The translations under genes were made by a program, and so were the position numbers. DNA of 64,000 nt from Boswellia sacra (taxonomy: Eukaryota; Streptophyta; Magnoliopsida; Sapindales; Burseraceae), in contig SNVD02015884.1 in the NCBI GenBank assembly GCA_013180625.2, forward strand, positions 930,001 through 994,000. Reading direction: 5' to 3'. Below, one piece after another: positions 1 to 14,000 of this stretch. Within the stretch, counting starts at the first letter, position 1. The number at the start of each line of letters is the position of its first letter. The notes beneath the pieces are model-generated. The model did no database searches and was not told where the DNA came from. It saw only the letters and a program-made list of their open reading frames with translations.

Positions 1-1548
1 TATTGTAGCGATTACAATCTAATAATAGAAGTGAGATAGTTTGTATGTATATTCATTCATCTAACTAGAATATGCTACATTAATGAGTATGATATACCCT
101 CGCACCCTCGTTGCGCTGATGCATTTGCATTCGTTGCATTATATTATAGAGTTTCGCTCATGTTAGAACTATTATCAACTAGCAAACCAGTATAATTTCA
201 ACAAAGTAAATGTCAGTTACTCTAGTTAAGGCATCATTGATTGCCATGATGGTTATAGACATCTAAGCAGCCTAGAGAAACAGTTGCATGGAGCACTTGA
301 AAGTAATTATATTTTGCATGCTTTTTCTCCCAGTGAAAGCAGATACCAAATGGGTAATTGAACAAGCAGAAAATGGTGCAATAAGGTCGCCAGCTATATC
401 ATTAAATTCACAAACTTTTGACATGATTATTTAGAGAGGATTTAAGTAACCGCAGAAATAGCATCTAAAAACTTGAAGACAAAAAGGTAAATTATAACAA
501 GAAGAAATCATTTCTCATAGGAATTGAATCATGCTCACTGATAAGTTAGGTTAATGAGGTGACACTGCCAAAGCATGATTGATAGGTGGTGATTGCAATA
601 CTTGACATTATTTGCAGAGATTTTCTTTAAATTCTCAACAACCTTGTTTTTATTCTTTTGGGTTCATTCAAGATAGTCAAAGGAGTCCATCTCATAAATC
701 ATAATATGCTACAAAGCATACATTCACATTGGATAAGGACTGGCTACTGCCATTAAGCTGACTCAATATGGTGTAGGAGTCTTGAGCTTGAGTTATGGGG
801 ATAATGAAATCAAATCCATTTTTGATAAGACAATCATATCTAATTTCTACGAAACCCTAAATGTTCTATAGCAATCTAATAATTGAATCAATTTAAAATT
901 TAGCTCCAATTAAGGCTTGATTGAACATATTATATGTTTATATAGTACCACTCTTATAAATTTTGTATATTGATATGATATCGTTTATTTATTATACATC
1001 ATTACTCTTCATTAAATGAATATATTTTGCATATCTACAACTTCAATTATTTTATAACACATCAATTCGTATACAAAAATTTGTACATAAAGTTTATAGG
1101 ATCAACATTACTCTATATGTTTAAGTCTAGTAAGATCTGTTGTGGCTATTTAAGATATGTTAAACATTCAAATTGTCAACTATTGATGGAGAAATTTCTT
1201 GGAGGTTTCATTACATGCTTTAATGAAATTAATAAAAGATTAAAGGTACATGGTACATATAAAAGCGACAATAATTCACTCTTTTAGTTCGACAAAGGTG
1301 AGTAAAGTATTGAATCAGAAGATGCTTTTGTCGTCAAATTACTACACAATGGGCATAATTATTATTACAGATTAGAGATATTAACTTACATCAGTGCCAA
1401 GAGCTAGAAAAAGGCAAAAAGGTAGCTACTGAAAAAGAGCCAAAAAAAAAAAAGCACTTCTGATTGAAAGTTATTAATTAAGCACAAGTGAGATGCCAGG
1501 CAAAATAACTTAATTAGTAAGGAATTCTGATCATAAGATGCGATGCAT
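1..1548. other. Intergenic, no gene seen
   Basis: AT-rich sequence lying 3' of the ADF gene. The short open frames here have no recognisable family, no plausible splice context and no biased composition. I see no RNA gene or element end. Confidence 0.6.
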
Positions 1549-2540
1549 CTACTTGGCTCTGTCCTTAATAACATCAAATCCCATCTCTGTTGGGTCAGTT
1601 GCCTGGACTTCATAGTGGATGCCATCAAGCACCCTTCTCAACCCATCTTTGGAGGTTGCATATAGCATTTTTGCTCTTATTCTTGATGCTGATGGGGCCC
1701 TGAAAATCAATTAAGAATATTGACATGATTTTTCAGCAACTCTGATTTGATATGTTCACCAATTAATGGTTGAGATGAATATTTTATCCATGGTTAGAAA
1801 AATTAGTGGGACCTTTGGTTATCATTGAAATCTACTATGCTTCCGAAATCACCAAAACTTGTATTTCAGCTAATTGGCTCTGCAGCCTCATCTCAACTGA
1901 TTACTGGCCCTGGTGATCTCTAAAGCTGATTTTCTTAGATTTCCATTTTGCTTCTAAATGGCTCATTGAATCCCAAAAGTCAAAACTTTAAGTGCTTTTA
2001 GAAGTGCTTATAATCTCTACCGTCAAAAAATTATGGCCAAAGTTCTCTGTCTTGAAATATTTATAAGGTCAAAACAGTAAATCAACATAATGGAGAAAAT
2101 TAAGCAGCTATGCTACGATATAATCTTAAAAAAATAAAGCTGGACGAACCATGCAATGAAGAAGATCTTGCTCTTCCGGCAGTTGTCAACCGTGACAAAA
2201 TCAAAATCAAACACAGCATATCGGCAGTCATCGTCCGGCAACGACGCCGCAAGATCATCGTAGCCTTCGCCGGGACCGCCGACCTTATCGACGGTGACCA
2301 GCCTGGATTTCTCATCAATCTTGAACACTATGTACTTGTGCACCTTCTTCCATTTCATCTCCATGAATGAGTTCTTGCACTCATCTGTCACCCACATGCC
2401 GGTTGTTGCCTGCAAGCATCATAACATCAACATACATAAGACATCCAAACATAGATACCCTTTTGTCCTAAATAACCAGAAAACATGTTTATAGTACAAA
2501 ATTTGAAAAGAAATCATACCATCTTGAAAGCCATAGCCAT
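1549..2540 (-). CDS. ADF5: Actin-depolymerizing factor, ADF5-type (3 exons, 143 aa)
   Basis: An ADF/cofilin protein that binds actin and remodels filaments in the cytoplasm. Exons read on the minus strand are 2540-2520 (21 nt, MAMAFKM), 2409-2150 and 1699-1549. The phases fit exactly (21+260+151 nt = 143 codons plus TAG), with GT donors and AG acceptors at both introns. The ADF-H fold covers nearly the whole protein: the centre contains [20 protein letters not shown] and KSKIFFIAW, and the end contains ATSKDGLRR and [13 protein letters not shown]. The N-terminal extension MAMAFKMATTGM, ahead of the usual ADF start, and the ending DRAK are typical of the plant ADF5/ADF9 subclass, some members of which bundle rather than sever filaments (family knowledge). 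A TATA box lies about 95 bp upstream. The next gene on the same strand is RPN10, with no sign of functional linkage. Confidence 0.95.
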
Positions 2541-2634
2541 GGTTGCTGGTTGAAGAGTAAATTTTGAGCTCAACTGTTGTTATTAATGTGTTATGATTGA
2601 AGGTGGCGTGCAAATGATAGTGTGGCCCTTGGTC

Positions 2635-2643
2635 TTTTATATA
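2635..2643 (-). promoter_or_regulatory. Probable TATA box of the ADF gene
   Basis: The minus strand reads TATATAAAA, about 95 bp upstream of the ADF start codon at 2540. This is a sensible place for a core promoter with a short 5' UTR. The call rests on motif and distance only. Confidence 0.5.
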
Positions 2644-2699
2644 GATGTTGGTAATGAAAGGCCACTAAAGTTCATTAATATTTACAAGTTTGGTCGCAC

Positions 2700-5600
2700 C
2701 AGATCTATGCTGTGCATTGTATATATATATATTTCTTCTTTTCATTGATCACCAGCAAATTGGCCACAGATGTACTAGTCGTTGTTTGTCTTTTTATTTC
2801 TTAAATGTTTTCCCTAGCATGAATGCACGTACTATATTGCAAAATATTTACATATGTGTAAGCGAGGTATACAAGTTGATTTTACTTTTTGGACCACAAA
2901 ATAAGCTCATTTTTCAAGGTAAATTGACAACCCGATTTACGGATTTAGGTTATATATGACATTTATTAGTGTTTTCAACTCTATACATGTTCAAAAAACT
3001 GGAAATGAAAATGCTAGAATTGGCTCAACAAGTGCTTTTTAAACATTGAATATATACCTCAACAAATATACCCTTATTATTTTGCAGGTAATGTTAATAA
3101 GTGTTCTTAGAACGCATGCTAATACTTATAAAATTTTTTTGCATTCTTCATAAAAATCATTTTGACATGCTTCTAGTGATTTTAAATAGATTACTTTTCT
3201 TTTGTTAAAATTTCAATCACTATCTAACAAATGTTTCATCTTCTTTGAATTTTCAACATATTAACATATACCTTTAAACTATTCATATTTTATGTATTTT
3301 CTCTTCCAATATTCTAACTTGGTAACCTAGAATTGGCATGGGTTACATCAAACTTTAATTATTTTAACAGTTATATCTATGAATATACACTCAATGCTCT
3401 TTGAGTAGTTAGTGAGGACTTTTAACTTTCTATAATTACATTCTTTATACGTAGTCCCATTATATCACTGTCCAAATTGTTAATCTAATCCAACAATATC
3501 ACTAAAGTTAACTTCTTGAAATTAAATAGAATATTATTTTGGGTCCAAGAAGAAGCAAATTGAACTTGAACTACTGCCTTTATCCTTCCTTTCGCATTCT
3601 AGTCTTGAATAGGTAGTTCAATTTACCCCATGTCCTGTTCCTGTTCTTCACAAGCAAAGCAATAAATTTACTCAAGCTTAGCCACATGGCAAGCAATAGT
3701 GTCTGCCCTGCTGCCGACCAATATAAAAAAAAAAAATGCAACAGTGGGAAGTTTACTCAAGATTCATAATAAAAATACTTCACCTGAGACTTAAGCTTAC
3801 CATTCAGATTTATTGTCTTAAATAACTATTTGATGGAAAAGCTTAAATGAGTGCTTCATTTGTCAAATGTGGGTGGTATTTTACTCTAATGTTATGTTAA
3901 ATAACTATTTTGATTCGAAGGGTAAGCTTATGTTATTACATAAGGGCATGTCATCATTCATTACCTTAAACAGGCTACAACTTTATAATAACGGGTAATT
4001 TTACACTTATAAAGTCTATATATAAAGTTAATGTACATTACTCATTCAATCTATATGACTCATTATCATTTATTATATTAATCTTTTTATTCACTTGATG
4101 TCACATTAATTTATTTATAAACTTTTTATATAAACTTTATAAATATAGCATTACTCGTTAGCCCAACGATCTTAGATTTGATTGGATAGTATCTACTTTT
4201 GATATCGTTTTGATTTTAGGTCTACACTATAATACAAGAAGGATTTCTAAATATATAATTCAGTGCCCTTTTCTAATTAGATGATGTTGAATTCTGAATT
4301 AAAAAATATGATTTACTCGCGATTACATATTCAATAAGTAAACCTCAATTCTAACTGAGTTCATTAGATGCATCTATTAAGGACCAATGGCTGAGCTACA
4401 TTGTATAACTCCATTTTGACATAGAAATAAGCCTAGAAGATCACATAAACACAAAGAATGTAGAAAAAAACGGTGGTCCCATCTCGGATCGCACACCCAC
4501 ATCCCCTTCTCTCTATCTTTGTGTTCCTAAAAAAGTCTTTGAGTGAAAGCAAAGCAGGAAGCAGAAGAAGATCATCACCTTACAATTTGCATACAAGAAA
4601 ATTCAACTAATGAGAAGATAGCCTAAAGTTCCAAAGATAGCAAGAGCTTCTCCGTAAAATGAAACAATGCAATCATGCATGCACCATCGCCAATCTCACC
4701 CATTAACCTGTTCAGGTTCTTTTGTCAAACTTCGGTTAATCAACTCTTTGCATCTTGTATTCATTATCATATATAGTTTTCGGTGCATACAGAACTTCAA
4801 GAACTTCATATCCCCATGCTTGAGTTTTCCCACAAAATTGTCGACAAAGGGGCAATACCCTACAAATAATCCCATAAAATATATAAAATATTGTTGCATA
4901 TATCATGCATGTGGGCTTGTGGCTATTAGACTATTGAATAAGGCTACACCTAATATTGGAGATAAAGATTAGATAAGTATTAAGTAGCAGTGTGATTTGT
5001 GTGTGTATGGGAGAGAGGAAGATAATACAAACACTAAAATCTACCAAAAGTTGCAAGCAACAGAAGAAATGGACGTGCATAGATAGAACTCTCCCTCATG
5101 TGGGTGGGGTCTCACACTCTCACTTGTGGAAAACAGAACCACTGAGTGAGTCAGGGGAGACCCACAAAGGTTGTTCATGGCATGGCTTCTTTGTCCTAGA
5201 GTCCCAACTCTCTCTAATACAAGGAAATGTGGATATAACCTGTTCGGGGTTGTGCTCGACACCACGAATCCTGCCTGTTAGTTCTCGACTTGTTCTTAAT
5301 GGAAGTTAACTATTTGGTGGTGCAGCTTAATCAGCCTAAAGTAGATCGAAAATTCATATCCGCTGGTGCTTGATTTGTAGCCTCTATTGAGAAACACGTT
5401 GGCCCAAGCTTGCCCGAAAGTCTTCTCGGGACTTGTAACCATTGTCCCCTCAGCACCGGATTATCGGATGGCCAAGGCTTTTTGGAGCATCAAATGGTTA
5501 TTTAACATAAGTGGTTTATTGGTATATTTGCAAGGAGAATTTTGGCATGCTTATGCCTTGGCTGAGCATTTTTATCCTGGCCTTCAATAAGACTTTAAAA

Positions 5601-6348
5601 AGACCTGACGAAGGGGAAAAGTCTTATGATTCAGATGTCCGTGTATCCAAAAACGAGAAAATGTTATGTCATACATGCACTCTCCATTGTCTCTGTACCC
5701 AATCTTAATTACTTCTCTTTGATCTAGTAAGTAGAGAATGACAGGAAACAGATTTCACATAGCAGTCCACGGAGCTTGAATAGCTATTCTTCCACGAGGA
5801 GATTAATATACAAGCTTCTTTCATTCTTATTTGTCTCTTGCCTCAATTGAGCATTATTAACACAAGATAACAATTGCAATATGATAACAATTAAAAACCA
5901 TGGATGGACAATGATCATGCCTTGCATTTATCCATGATGAAAAGTTTTTATGTTGTTCAATATCCCACAAGTCTATTCTCAAATATAACAACTAATCATC
6001 ATTCATCAAATTTGTGTGCTACTGATTTGACACCATTAATGAAGCAAAATATAAACTGAGCAATGTGGTTTAGGTCATAAATCCCATATGCCACTTGAGC
6101 ATTAATGCAGACATGGTGACAACTACTCCAACCTTGACACCAACAAACATTCTTTAAACATAAAATGCACAGTAGTTAAATAGAGTTTCATCAAATCTCC
6201 TAAGCTCCTTTTGCATCTGTTCTGTTTTGAACCCTCAGGAAGGACATACGGGCTACCTGGACAAGCCAATTACCAGTGATTGGGGATCAGAACCGGTTCC
6301 GAGATTAAAGCCTTGGCTAGAAAATTCAGCAGTAAACTAACATCATCT
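2700..6348. other. Intergenic stretch between ADF and RPN10
   Basis: No gene could be supported. It contains one MITE (3989-4160). A less AT-rich patch at about 4990-5600 has a few open frames of 60-105 codons on both strands that match nothing I recognise. The part close to 6349 is probably the 3' UTR of RPN10. Confidence 0.5.
3989..4160. mobile_element. MITE with about 40-bp imperfect terminal inverted repeats
   Basis: The left end reads TAACGGGTAATTTTACACTT and continues into ATAAAGTCTATATATAAAG. The right end, reverse-complemented, reads TAACGAGTAATGCTATATTT and continues into ATAAAGTTTATATAAAAAG. The centre (TTATATTAATCTTTTTATTC) is shared with the elements at 14505 and 15136. There is no coding capacity. 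Its superfamily is unclear because the target duplication cannot be settled by eye. Confidence 0.65.
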
Positions 6349-9300
6349 TCACTTGTCATCCTTTGGTGGCTTATCTTCATCCTTCTTCTGTTCCGATGAC
6401 TAATAATTTAAAAAGAAAAAAGAAAAAAAAAGGAAATACCATGAGTTGAAATAAACATGACAGATATTTCATAATTTAGTTGATACAGATAGTAAAGCCA
6501 CTGTGAAGGTATGATAGAATTCAAGAGCAAATTCATTCATCTATTCAAGTTCTATGATACAAGTTTTACGAACACACCTCAGGTTGACCTTTAAGAGATG
6601 CTATCAGATCTTTCATGGAAGGATCATTTGGGTCAACTCCTGGAAGCTGGGAGAGTAAATATATCAGGACATAGGCTCAATATGCTGCAATTTGGTAATC
6701 AAGTTCACTAATGAAAATGAAAGCACACTTACTGATGTAAGGATAGATGAGACAAAAGACTGATCCCCCAACACCTTGCTTACATCTGATTGGTTTGGTG
6801 GATCTTTTGCATCCTCCTGCATGGACATTTGAAGAGCTGCATGCAGTAAAATGAGTAAATTGATTTGACAAGATCTATGTTAATTCATTAATATGAAACT
6901 AAAACTTTGTCAGCATTACATATCTTGGCCAACTTTAGGTATGACACGCTAGTTGGTAAGACTTGCTAAATATCTTGAAGTCAATTTAATGATGAGTAAA
7001 GTGATATATGTAATAAGAGTTTAAACCGGGAGTTCCATGGCAAGGAGGGTACACCACTGGCAAAGCAATGTAGTTATAAATTAACATTGCTCGTCTCTTC
7101 TCAGCTTGGATTCCCGGAATATGATTCAATTTATCACCCATTATTTGATGAGTGGAGAGTTCAGCAGTTTAAACAAGGGTTGAGAAATACAAAGCATACC
7201 AAACATGAAAAAGTACCAAACATATACAAAAAATGGACAAAGAAAATCGCTCTGTGATAATTTTATTTTTAGTTGCATGTATGCTAAAATAACTTTACAT
7301 GGTATACACAGAGCCAATGACAACAAATATCATGAAAATCAATGAATTATACATTTTTAACTGAATCAAAGATGCCTCAGGAGAGTAGAACTTACCCAAG
7401 GCCAAATCCTCATCCTCATTAGTTGCTTCTGTCATATCAGCATCACCCACGGAAGGATCAGATCCAGGAATATTCATGGACATTGCAAGAGCCTGCTCTA
7501 GCAAAGCATTCGCCTCATTCTATTACAACAACCATTCCAAAACTAAGTTCAAATGAAAGGGTTGTTTGTACTATATGACATCAAAGAAAGATTTCACTGA
7601 AAAAAGCTAAAAAAAAAGTTGATTCCAAACATTAACACTAAACACCAAACATGCATATTCCAACCATGTATAAAGTTAAAAGTGATTCCAACCTTTGGGT
7701 CAGCAGTTTTCTCTGTCGCTTGAGCAGCTGAGTTAGCATTTTCAGTCATGGTCACATCCTGATTGGATGATGGCTCCTCCCCTTTTTCTTGTCTAGCAGC
7801 TTCATCAGCAGCCCTTTTCGCAGCAGCTTCTTGCCTTGCTCTCTCCTCTTCCATAGAAACTCTAAGGGCAAGAGCCAGCTCAGGATCTATATTAGGATCT
7901 ACACCAAATTCAAAGTCAGAAACTCCACCAGCTGCAGCTGCTGCTGCTGCTGCAGCGAAGCCACTTCCTCCTTCTCCATCAGCATTAAATATAGGTGTGC
8001 TGCCAGAGGAATAAAAAATCACATTACATCAAATATAAGCTAATAGGAGTTGAGCAATATGATAAGTTTCACCTAACTTTTCAAACAGCAACATGTACCA
8101 CTCAACCTAAAGATCACCTTCATCAAAGGCTTACTGTTTCAACAACTGTTACAAGAATTTCTGTCATGAAAAGCAATTTTCCCCTGTCATCAGTCAAAAA
8201 GGACTGATATTGATCTTAATATGTAATCCTTCTCCATACTTGTTTATTTGCCATTTTGACATACACTCTAACTTAAATCTCTTGTTAAATTTGCAATACA
8301 TATACCATTTCTAGATTTGCAGCTGTAATTGATGCTACATGCAAAAGCCAAAGGGAAAAAGATTCACACCTGATGAGTACATCAGAAAGAGCATTTGGAC
8401 CAGGAGGAATATGAACTATATGACTGCTTTCACTGTTATTTACAGCAGCAAGAAGGGCCTCCAACTTCTCCGGCTTCCCGTCATCATCTTCACCAAAATC
8501 CACAATGTCAAGAGCCACACTGTTCTTTTTTAGTTTCTTCCCTATCATCTCCATCACCTTCTTGTCATGGTTGATAGGACTACATGCATATAGCACAAAA
8601 GAATATCAGATATCAACACAAATGAACAAGCAAGTCAAACAGACAACAATAAATACCTTCCAGCGAAAACTATGATCCTTTGGCGTTGGTTTTTGTTTTG
8701 CCGATGCTTGAGAGCTAACTGAGCAACCTGGATCCCAGCTGCTAGGTTTGTCTCACCCCCCATTTCAAGCTCTAAAAAAGAGGGAAGAATTTTGAGAGAG
8801 AGAGAGAGAGAGTTAGAGTTCAACATAAAACAACTAAGAAAAAAAATAACAGAATGCTTATCATACTGCATTCACTAATGTGCGTGTTCAGCATAAGCCT
8901 GCTGAAACTATACTGTCAAGGTCAAGGATTCAGAAAGAGTTAAAAATTGTCTAAGCAAATAATCAAATGGATCTCTTTCTTTAACGTTGAACAAAAGAAA
9001 AAACCCAGAATTTGCACCAGACACCAACCCCATGTTCACATAGGTTATAGTAATAAATTTCTTAAAGACAGATAACAGCATAGTCTTTAAACTTCAAAGA
9101 GCAAACCAAGAAAACCAACAAATGGAAGCCAACATCAGTAACGTCATGCCATTCCAAACTTCCTTATAACAACAAACATATAAAAAACCGTGGTGTCCAA
9201 GACCAACTAGTCCACAGAACTCGTGCAAAGTGCCCCTCTACACAAATCAGATAAACCTCAGGCCATTTCACACTCTGCTGGTTTAACATTGAAATCCTAG

Positions 9301-10139
9301 CCTAAATGTGATACATACTTGAACATTTCCTTAGTACTCATTTCCGACTTAGTTATGAAACAATTTTTCTCACTCGCCAAAAGATTTAAAATAAACAATC
9401 AAAAAGATTGAAGATGCCCATGGATCAGATACATTGTGTGCAAACCTCTCACCAATCTAACACTCAAAGCGACTAACCCACCATAGACAATCACCAATAA
9501 TCACTCTAAACAAACAAGTCCAAGCTCTCCATAACTAGTTCAACAACTCTTCAACTCAATACACAAATCACTATCCCACCACAACCATCTAAACAACAAG
9601 AGCCGAATAATTTCTCTGATTTCCATCATTATCCAATACCAATCAACACCAAAACCCAGTTGAAAACAAATCAAGCGAATCACAAACACATATACAAACA
9701 AAATCAGCGACTTTGAGATCATACCGTGCATGCAAGCCAATATTTTCCCAAGATCAGTCGTGGGAGTAGTCAACACACGAACCCCTTTTCCCGCCATCGT
9801 CAATATTCCGACAGTGTTCTCCGGATTAGACTATTCAACATCACAAAACCCAAATAATTATACCAAAAATAAAAAGTAAAAAAACCCTAATCGCAGACCC
9901 AGTATTGGAAAAGAAGTTACTTGTGTTTTGGCTCCGCAGATGAGACTGACGGCGTCCGCTTGAGCGCGTAGTCGGTTAGGAGGGTAATCCCCATTTCGCA
10001 TCCATTCAGAATTGTCAATGCATATCATGGTCGCCTGATTTCAATCGATTTTTGATGGTTTAGGTTTTAATCTGTTACCGAAATGTTGGATTAGAAGAGT
10101 TAAATTGAAAGAGAATAGGTTACTGACCTCCAGAACCAT
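6349..10139 (-). CDS. RPN10: 26S proteasome regulatory subunit RPN10 (10 exons, 403 aa)
   Basis: Ubiquitin receptor of the 19S regulatory particle, linking lid and base and delivering ubiquitylated proteins; in plants it also serves in proteasome autophagy (family knowledge). Exons on the minus strand: 10139-10128, 10034-9921, 9830-9725, 8771-8657, 8579-8370, 7999-7693, 7519-7396, 6836-6733, 6646-6578 and 6399-6349. Total 1212 nt, in phase throughout. Residues 1 to about 190 form the vWA domain (start [20 protein letters not shown]). A run of nine alanines follows near residues 201-209. UIM1 is at about 224-240 ([15 protein letters not shown]). A second UIM-like helix, [10 protein letters not shown], sits near 294-303, and the last, DLALALQMSM, near 327-336. 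The C-terminus is lysine and aspartate rich. Exon 1 is only 12 nt (MVLE). At residue 78 a Glu (HELEMGGE) stands where Gly is usual; the AG acceptor used there fixes that reading. Confidence 0.96.
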
Positions 10140-11030
10140 GGCTTTGGTTTGGTTTTCGCACGCTGAAAAGTAAAGTTCGTGAAATCAGAAGTCGATTTTT
10201 GATGCCCTGCTTTTTGCTTTGCCTGGTATGTGTTCGTGAATGTTGTAAGTTGCTATTGCTTGCTGCAGAGGCTTTTGTAAAAGGAAATGGTTTTTGGATT
10301 TACTTGAAGTTCAACAGTACTCCAAACGACGTCGTTTCCCTCAAGCTGACAGGAATTTTTTTTTTTTTTTTGGGTGGTTTCGAAAGTACTTAATTTGTTT
10401 TAATCTCTATCAAATTCTGATTTTTGTTATTCTTTAACCAAATTCAAGCAAAAATTATCTTCTCATTGTATAAAGGTATTTGATAACTATTTAACAAAAT
10501 GTCGAATTATTGGATTGATTTATTCGAGAACTCAATATTTGATTGGACTATATTAAAAATTATGATTTTATTAAGACTCAAAATAGTTTTATTTTTCCCT
10601 TAATATAATTGAGTATAACACATCTCTTAAGAAAGCATCATTCATTCCTTACTCCTAGGTGCAACATAATGGAAAACTTCGTATTATTCATTAGCTTTGG
10701 TTGAAAAAAAAAAAAAAAAAAGGCATTTATGATTTCAGGTACAAGCATGCACACGATACATAGAAAGAACATCGCACGACCCACAAGCCCAGTTAAAATG
10801 TAAAAGCACCAACAGAAAGAAGACTTTTTCATTCTTCAAATTCAATAAATCGTATCCCTCCTTGAAAATTTTCTCTCTTTATTGCACAAGCCTCAAAAAT
10901 TGTACAAAGTGGCAATTAAAGATATGCACAAGTTGCCTGATGGCAAATCTACCTTACACAGAGGAACAACAGATGAATAACAACACACTAAATTGAATTC
11001 AAAGTACACATAATCTGGATTCAAGGATAT
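10140..11030. other. RPN10 promoter region and CTL 3' flank
   Basis: About 0.9 kb between the RPN10 start and the stop of the next gene. It should hold the RPN10 5' UTR and promoter and the 3' UTR of the choline-transporter-like gene. It has homopolymer runs (T at about 10349-10364, A at about 10704-10721) and no gene. Confidence 0.6.
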
Positions 11031-14000
11031 CTATACACCAACAGTGCTGGGTGCAAAAGTTGATCTACTGTTCCTGCTGATGGGCAAATGAACATAAACC
11101 TCATGCACCTCTGGTTTGTAGACCTCCCCCTTGTCTCTATCTACGGCGTAGCAGACGTAAACTGTGTCTATCACATTGTCCAAAACATGGACAAAGAAAC
11201 CCAACACCACAATCAGCAGCACCCATGCAAGAACAGCCACAAGGTATGCATCGATACCAAGTTTGCTGACGCCTTTTAAGATGGCACATACCTGGTTACG
11301 CACATTCCAAATCAGAAACACTTGAATCAAGATAAGAAATGGCAGCAAGAAATATATAAAACTTGGTTATAAGCGCAGGATTGTTCTAATGGCATCTAAT
11401 CAAGAGACATCAAAGCAAGCGGTCAAAAGTTCAAGCAAACCCAATAGCAACATTGGGCGCTAGGAATATGTTCTCTCACATAAACCTTTGTTTAGCAAAT
11501 GAAAAGTGCATATGTATATTATATAACTTTGGCCACCAATGCAAACAACAACCAATACAGGTTCTATGTACAAAATGCCTAAAGACTAATACTAAATCAT
11601 GCAGAACTCCATTATTACATGCCTGATAACCAGCTAATCTGATTACTTTCTATCAAACTACACCTCAATCATTGGCAGATGGCAGAACATATAGAGTAAA
11701 TCCAAATGAAGAGATGGCAAAACACTACCATGATGAGAGCTTAAAAACCATTCGTAGAGATTATTTTCCAACCATTATCTTTACTATCCTAAAGTTTAAT
11801 TACTGAAATGGTTACCACATCCAGTTGGAAGTGAAGATCAATGTCGGACTGGAAGGATGCTACATGCAGGACCAAATACACTGATAGCATCCTTTCATCA
11901 ACCACTGAAAAAAGTTCATCTTGAACCACTAAATTATAAAGATTAAAACAGATGGACTCTGGTTAATCAGCTCACCGCAATTGTATATATTGCAGAGACG
12001 ACAAAGATAATCCCAGCTAACAAACGAGTTGAGACAGTCTCCACAAAAACAGCCGAGAGTAGATTACGCTTTAGAAGCTCATATGTCATCCTTGCCGATG
12101 AGCAGTAACCTTCACCAGTTATTGCCGCAAAATTGATGGTGAACTTGTTAAGAAAGTCTACAGCAGTCAACAAGGCATTTACACAGCATCTCAGTATAAG
12201 GTTCACAAATCCTGGGACATCTTCTTGTCTTGCACTATCAACAGCACCACGCACTATCCGTACTACACATATAAGTAGACCAGATAGACAAACAGTGCCA
12301 GAGGAGGGACCAAAGGCATTCCTGCAAGCATTCACAATAATAACATGAGAACGATCAGCATGTTATTCTAGGAGATAACACCTAAGCTTCTCCAACAAAT
12401 ATACATAAGAAGAAAAGTGGAAATGGTGAGGATGACAACTTATATAAAGTTAAAATTGCACCTAGTATAATTATCATCCAGTGTATTAAGACAAATAGAA
12501 TAGATTCCGTTACTGCTACTCTGCTACTATCTTTCTAGGAGGATGATAAAATTAAACAGAACTATAAATAAAGCCTAAACCATTCTAAGAAATACTATAT
12601 TTGGCTATTTGGCAGGGAGCCAGCCAGAAGCAATCAAATTTTAATAAATGTAAAAGACAATTAACAAAATATCATACTCTGACTGTCATAATTAAGATGT
12701 AAAAGAGCTGAAATGTTAATATTACTTAATTTCCTCAATTGCATATTTCGAGCTTATTTGTAACTGTCTAGTGTACAGGAATTTCCTGGCAACTGAGATG
12801 GCTCAGTTCATAGTGAGTAACCTCTCACTACCCTAAGTTCTCTGACAACAGTCTATTTTACCAGTGCTATTATTGCATCCGCCTGGTGGTTGTCATTACT
12901 TTCTCAAGAGCATTTGTCAACCTAAAAACGATGATGTTATAAAACAAGATAAAACCTAAAAGGAACAAAACTGAAAAAGATAAATTAAGCTGAAGAATGA
13001 CAAGAATATCAGGGATTCACCTCAAAGAACTTCTTATAGCCCGCCTAGGCTTCGAATCCTCTTTCGAGAAATACCACTGTGCAATAGTCCCACTAATCAC
13101 ATAAGCCTGAGCTTCCACCATTGCAGTCAAAGACCACAGCATGGTAATAATCGCCAACGCATAATATGCAGGCACCCATCCATCTTGTTTCCACACACAT
13201 TCATACTCTCCGTTCGATTCTTTTGCAACAATCTTCCCATTAAATCTTACAAACACCAAGAACACGATAATTGGCGCATAATACACCACCAATCCTAGTG
13301 TCAACAGTGGCAGAGCCACAAACAAGCCTAAATTCTTAGACAAAGCATCAGAGGCAACACCAATGATCTGAATTGTCAATTCTATTCTATGCCAGTTTGC
13401 AATAAATATCCAAATAATGACTCCAATTATCAAAAACACAAATACCAACAGCAGAATCCGATACGCTAACGGGAACGCATCACTACAAGATGAGCTAACA
13501 GTGCAGGCAACAAACCAGTAAACATCAATGAAGATTGGGACGATCACGAAAAACGGAAGCGAAACGTACACCAACTGTTTGGTGTAATGCTTGAGAAGCA
13601 AAAGGAGTAGAAAACAAATGGGCACACTCAAAATCAGAGTAATTACAAGAACCCAAATCAAATCCTTAACAAAATCGGAACTTGTTGAAGAAACGCTAAA
13701 ACCCACGAAAACCCAGTCAGCAGGTAGTGAAAGGGCGTCGCTTTTGACGCAGGAGCTGGAAGTGGAATTGTATGAATAAGAGGAGACGCTAGTGAAGTCA
13801 GAGTTTTTGTTGAAGATTGAGAATATACCGAAAGCGAAAGTTGCGAGGACGAAGAGGATGAAGAGGATGACGAAAGGGAGGTCCTTGAATGGTCTGGGAC
13901 CGTAATTGTAGGAGATCTGGAGGAACTGGGTGGCGTCCGACTCCGAAGGGTCGGACTGGGTGGTGGTTGTGGCGGGTTCTTCTTCGACGGATGAAGATGG

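Noticed and set aside
5099..5170. Possible microRNA-type hairpin (GTGGGTGGGGTCTC against GGAGACCCAC)
   Set aside because: Only the outer part pairs, the rest has many mismatches, and the arms match no plant miRNA family I know. Folding energy and small-RNA data would decide.
5387..5590. 67-codon plus-strand open frame in a GC-richer patch
   Set aside because: No family resemblance, no splice partner and no second copy.
7763..8014. Plus-strand open frame opposite the RPN10 UIM exon
   Set aside because: Antisense shadow of the GCT/GCA-rich Ala run and neighbouring codons of the real exon.
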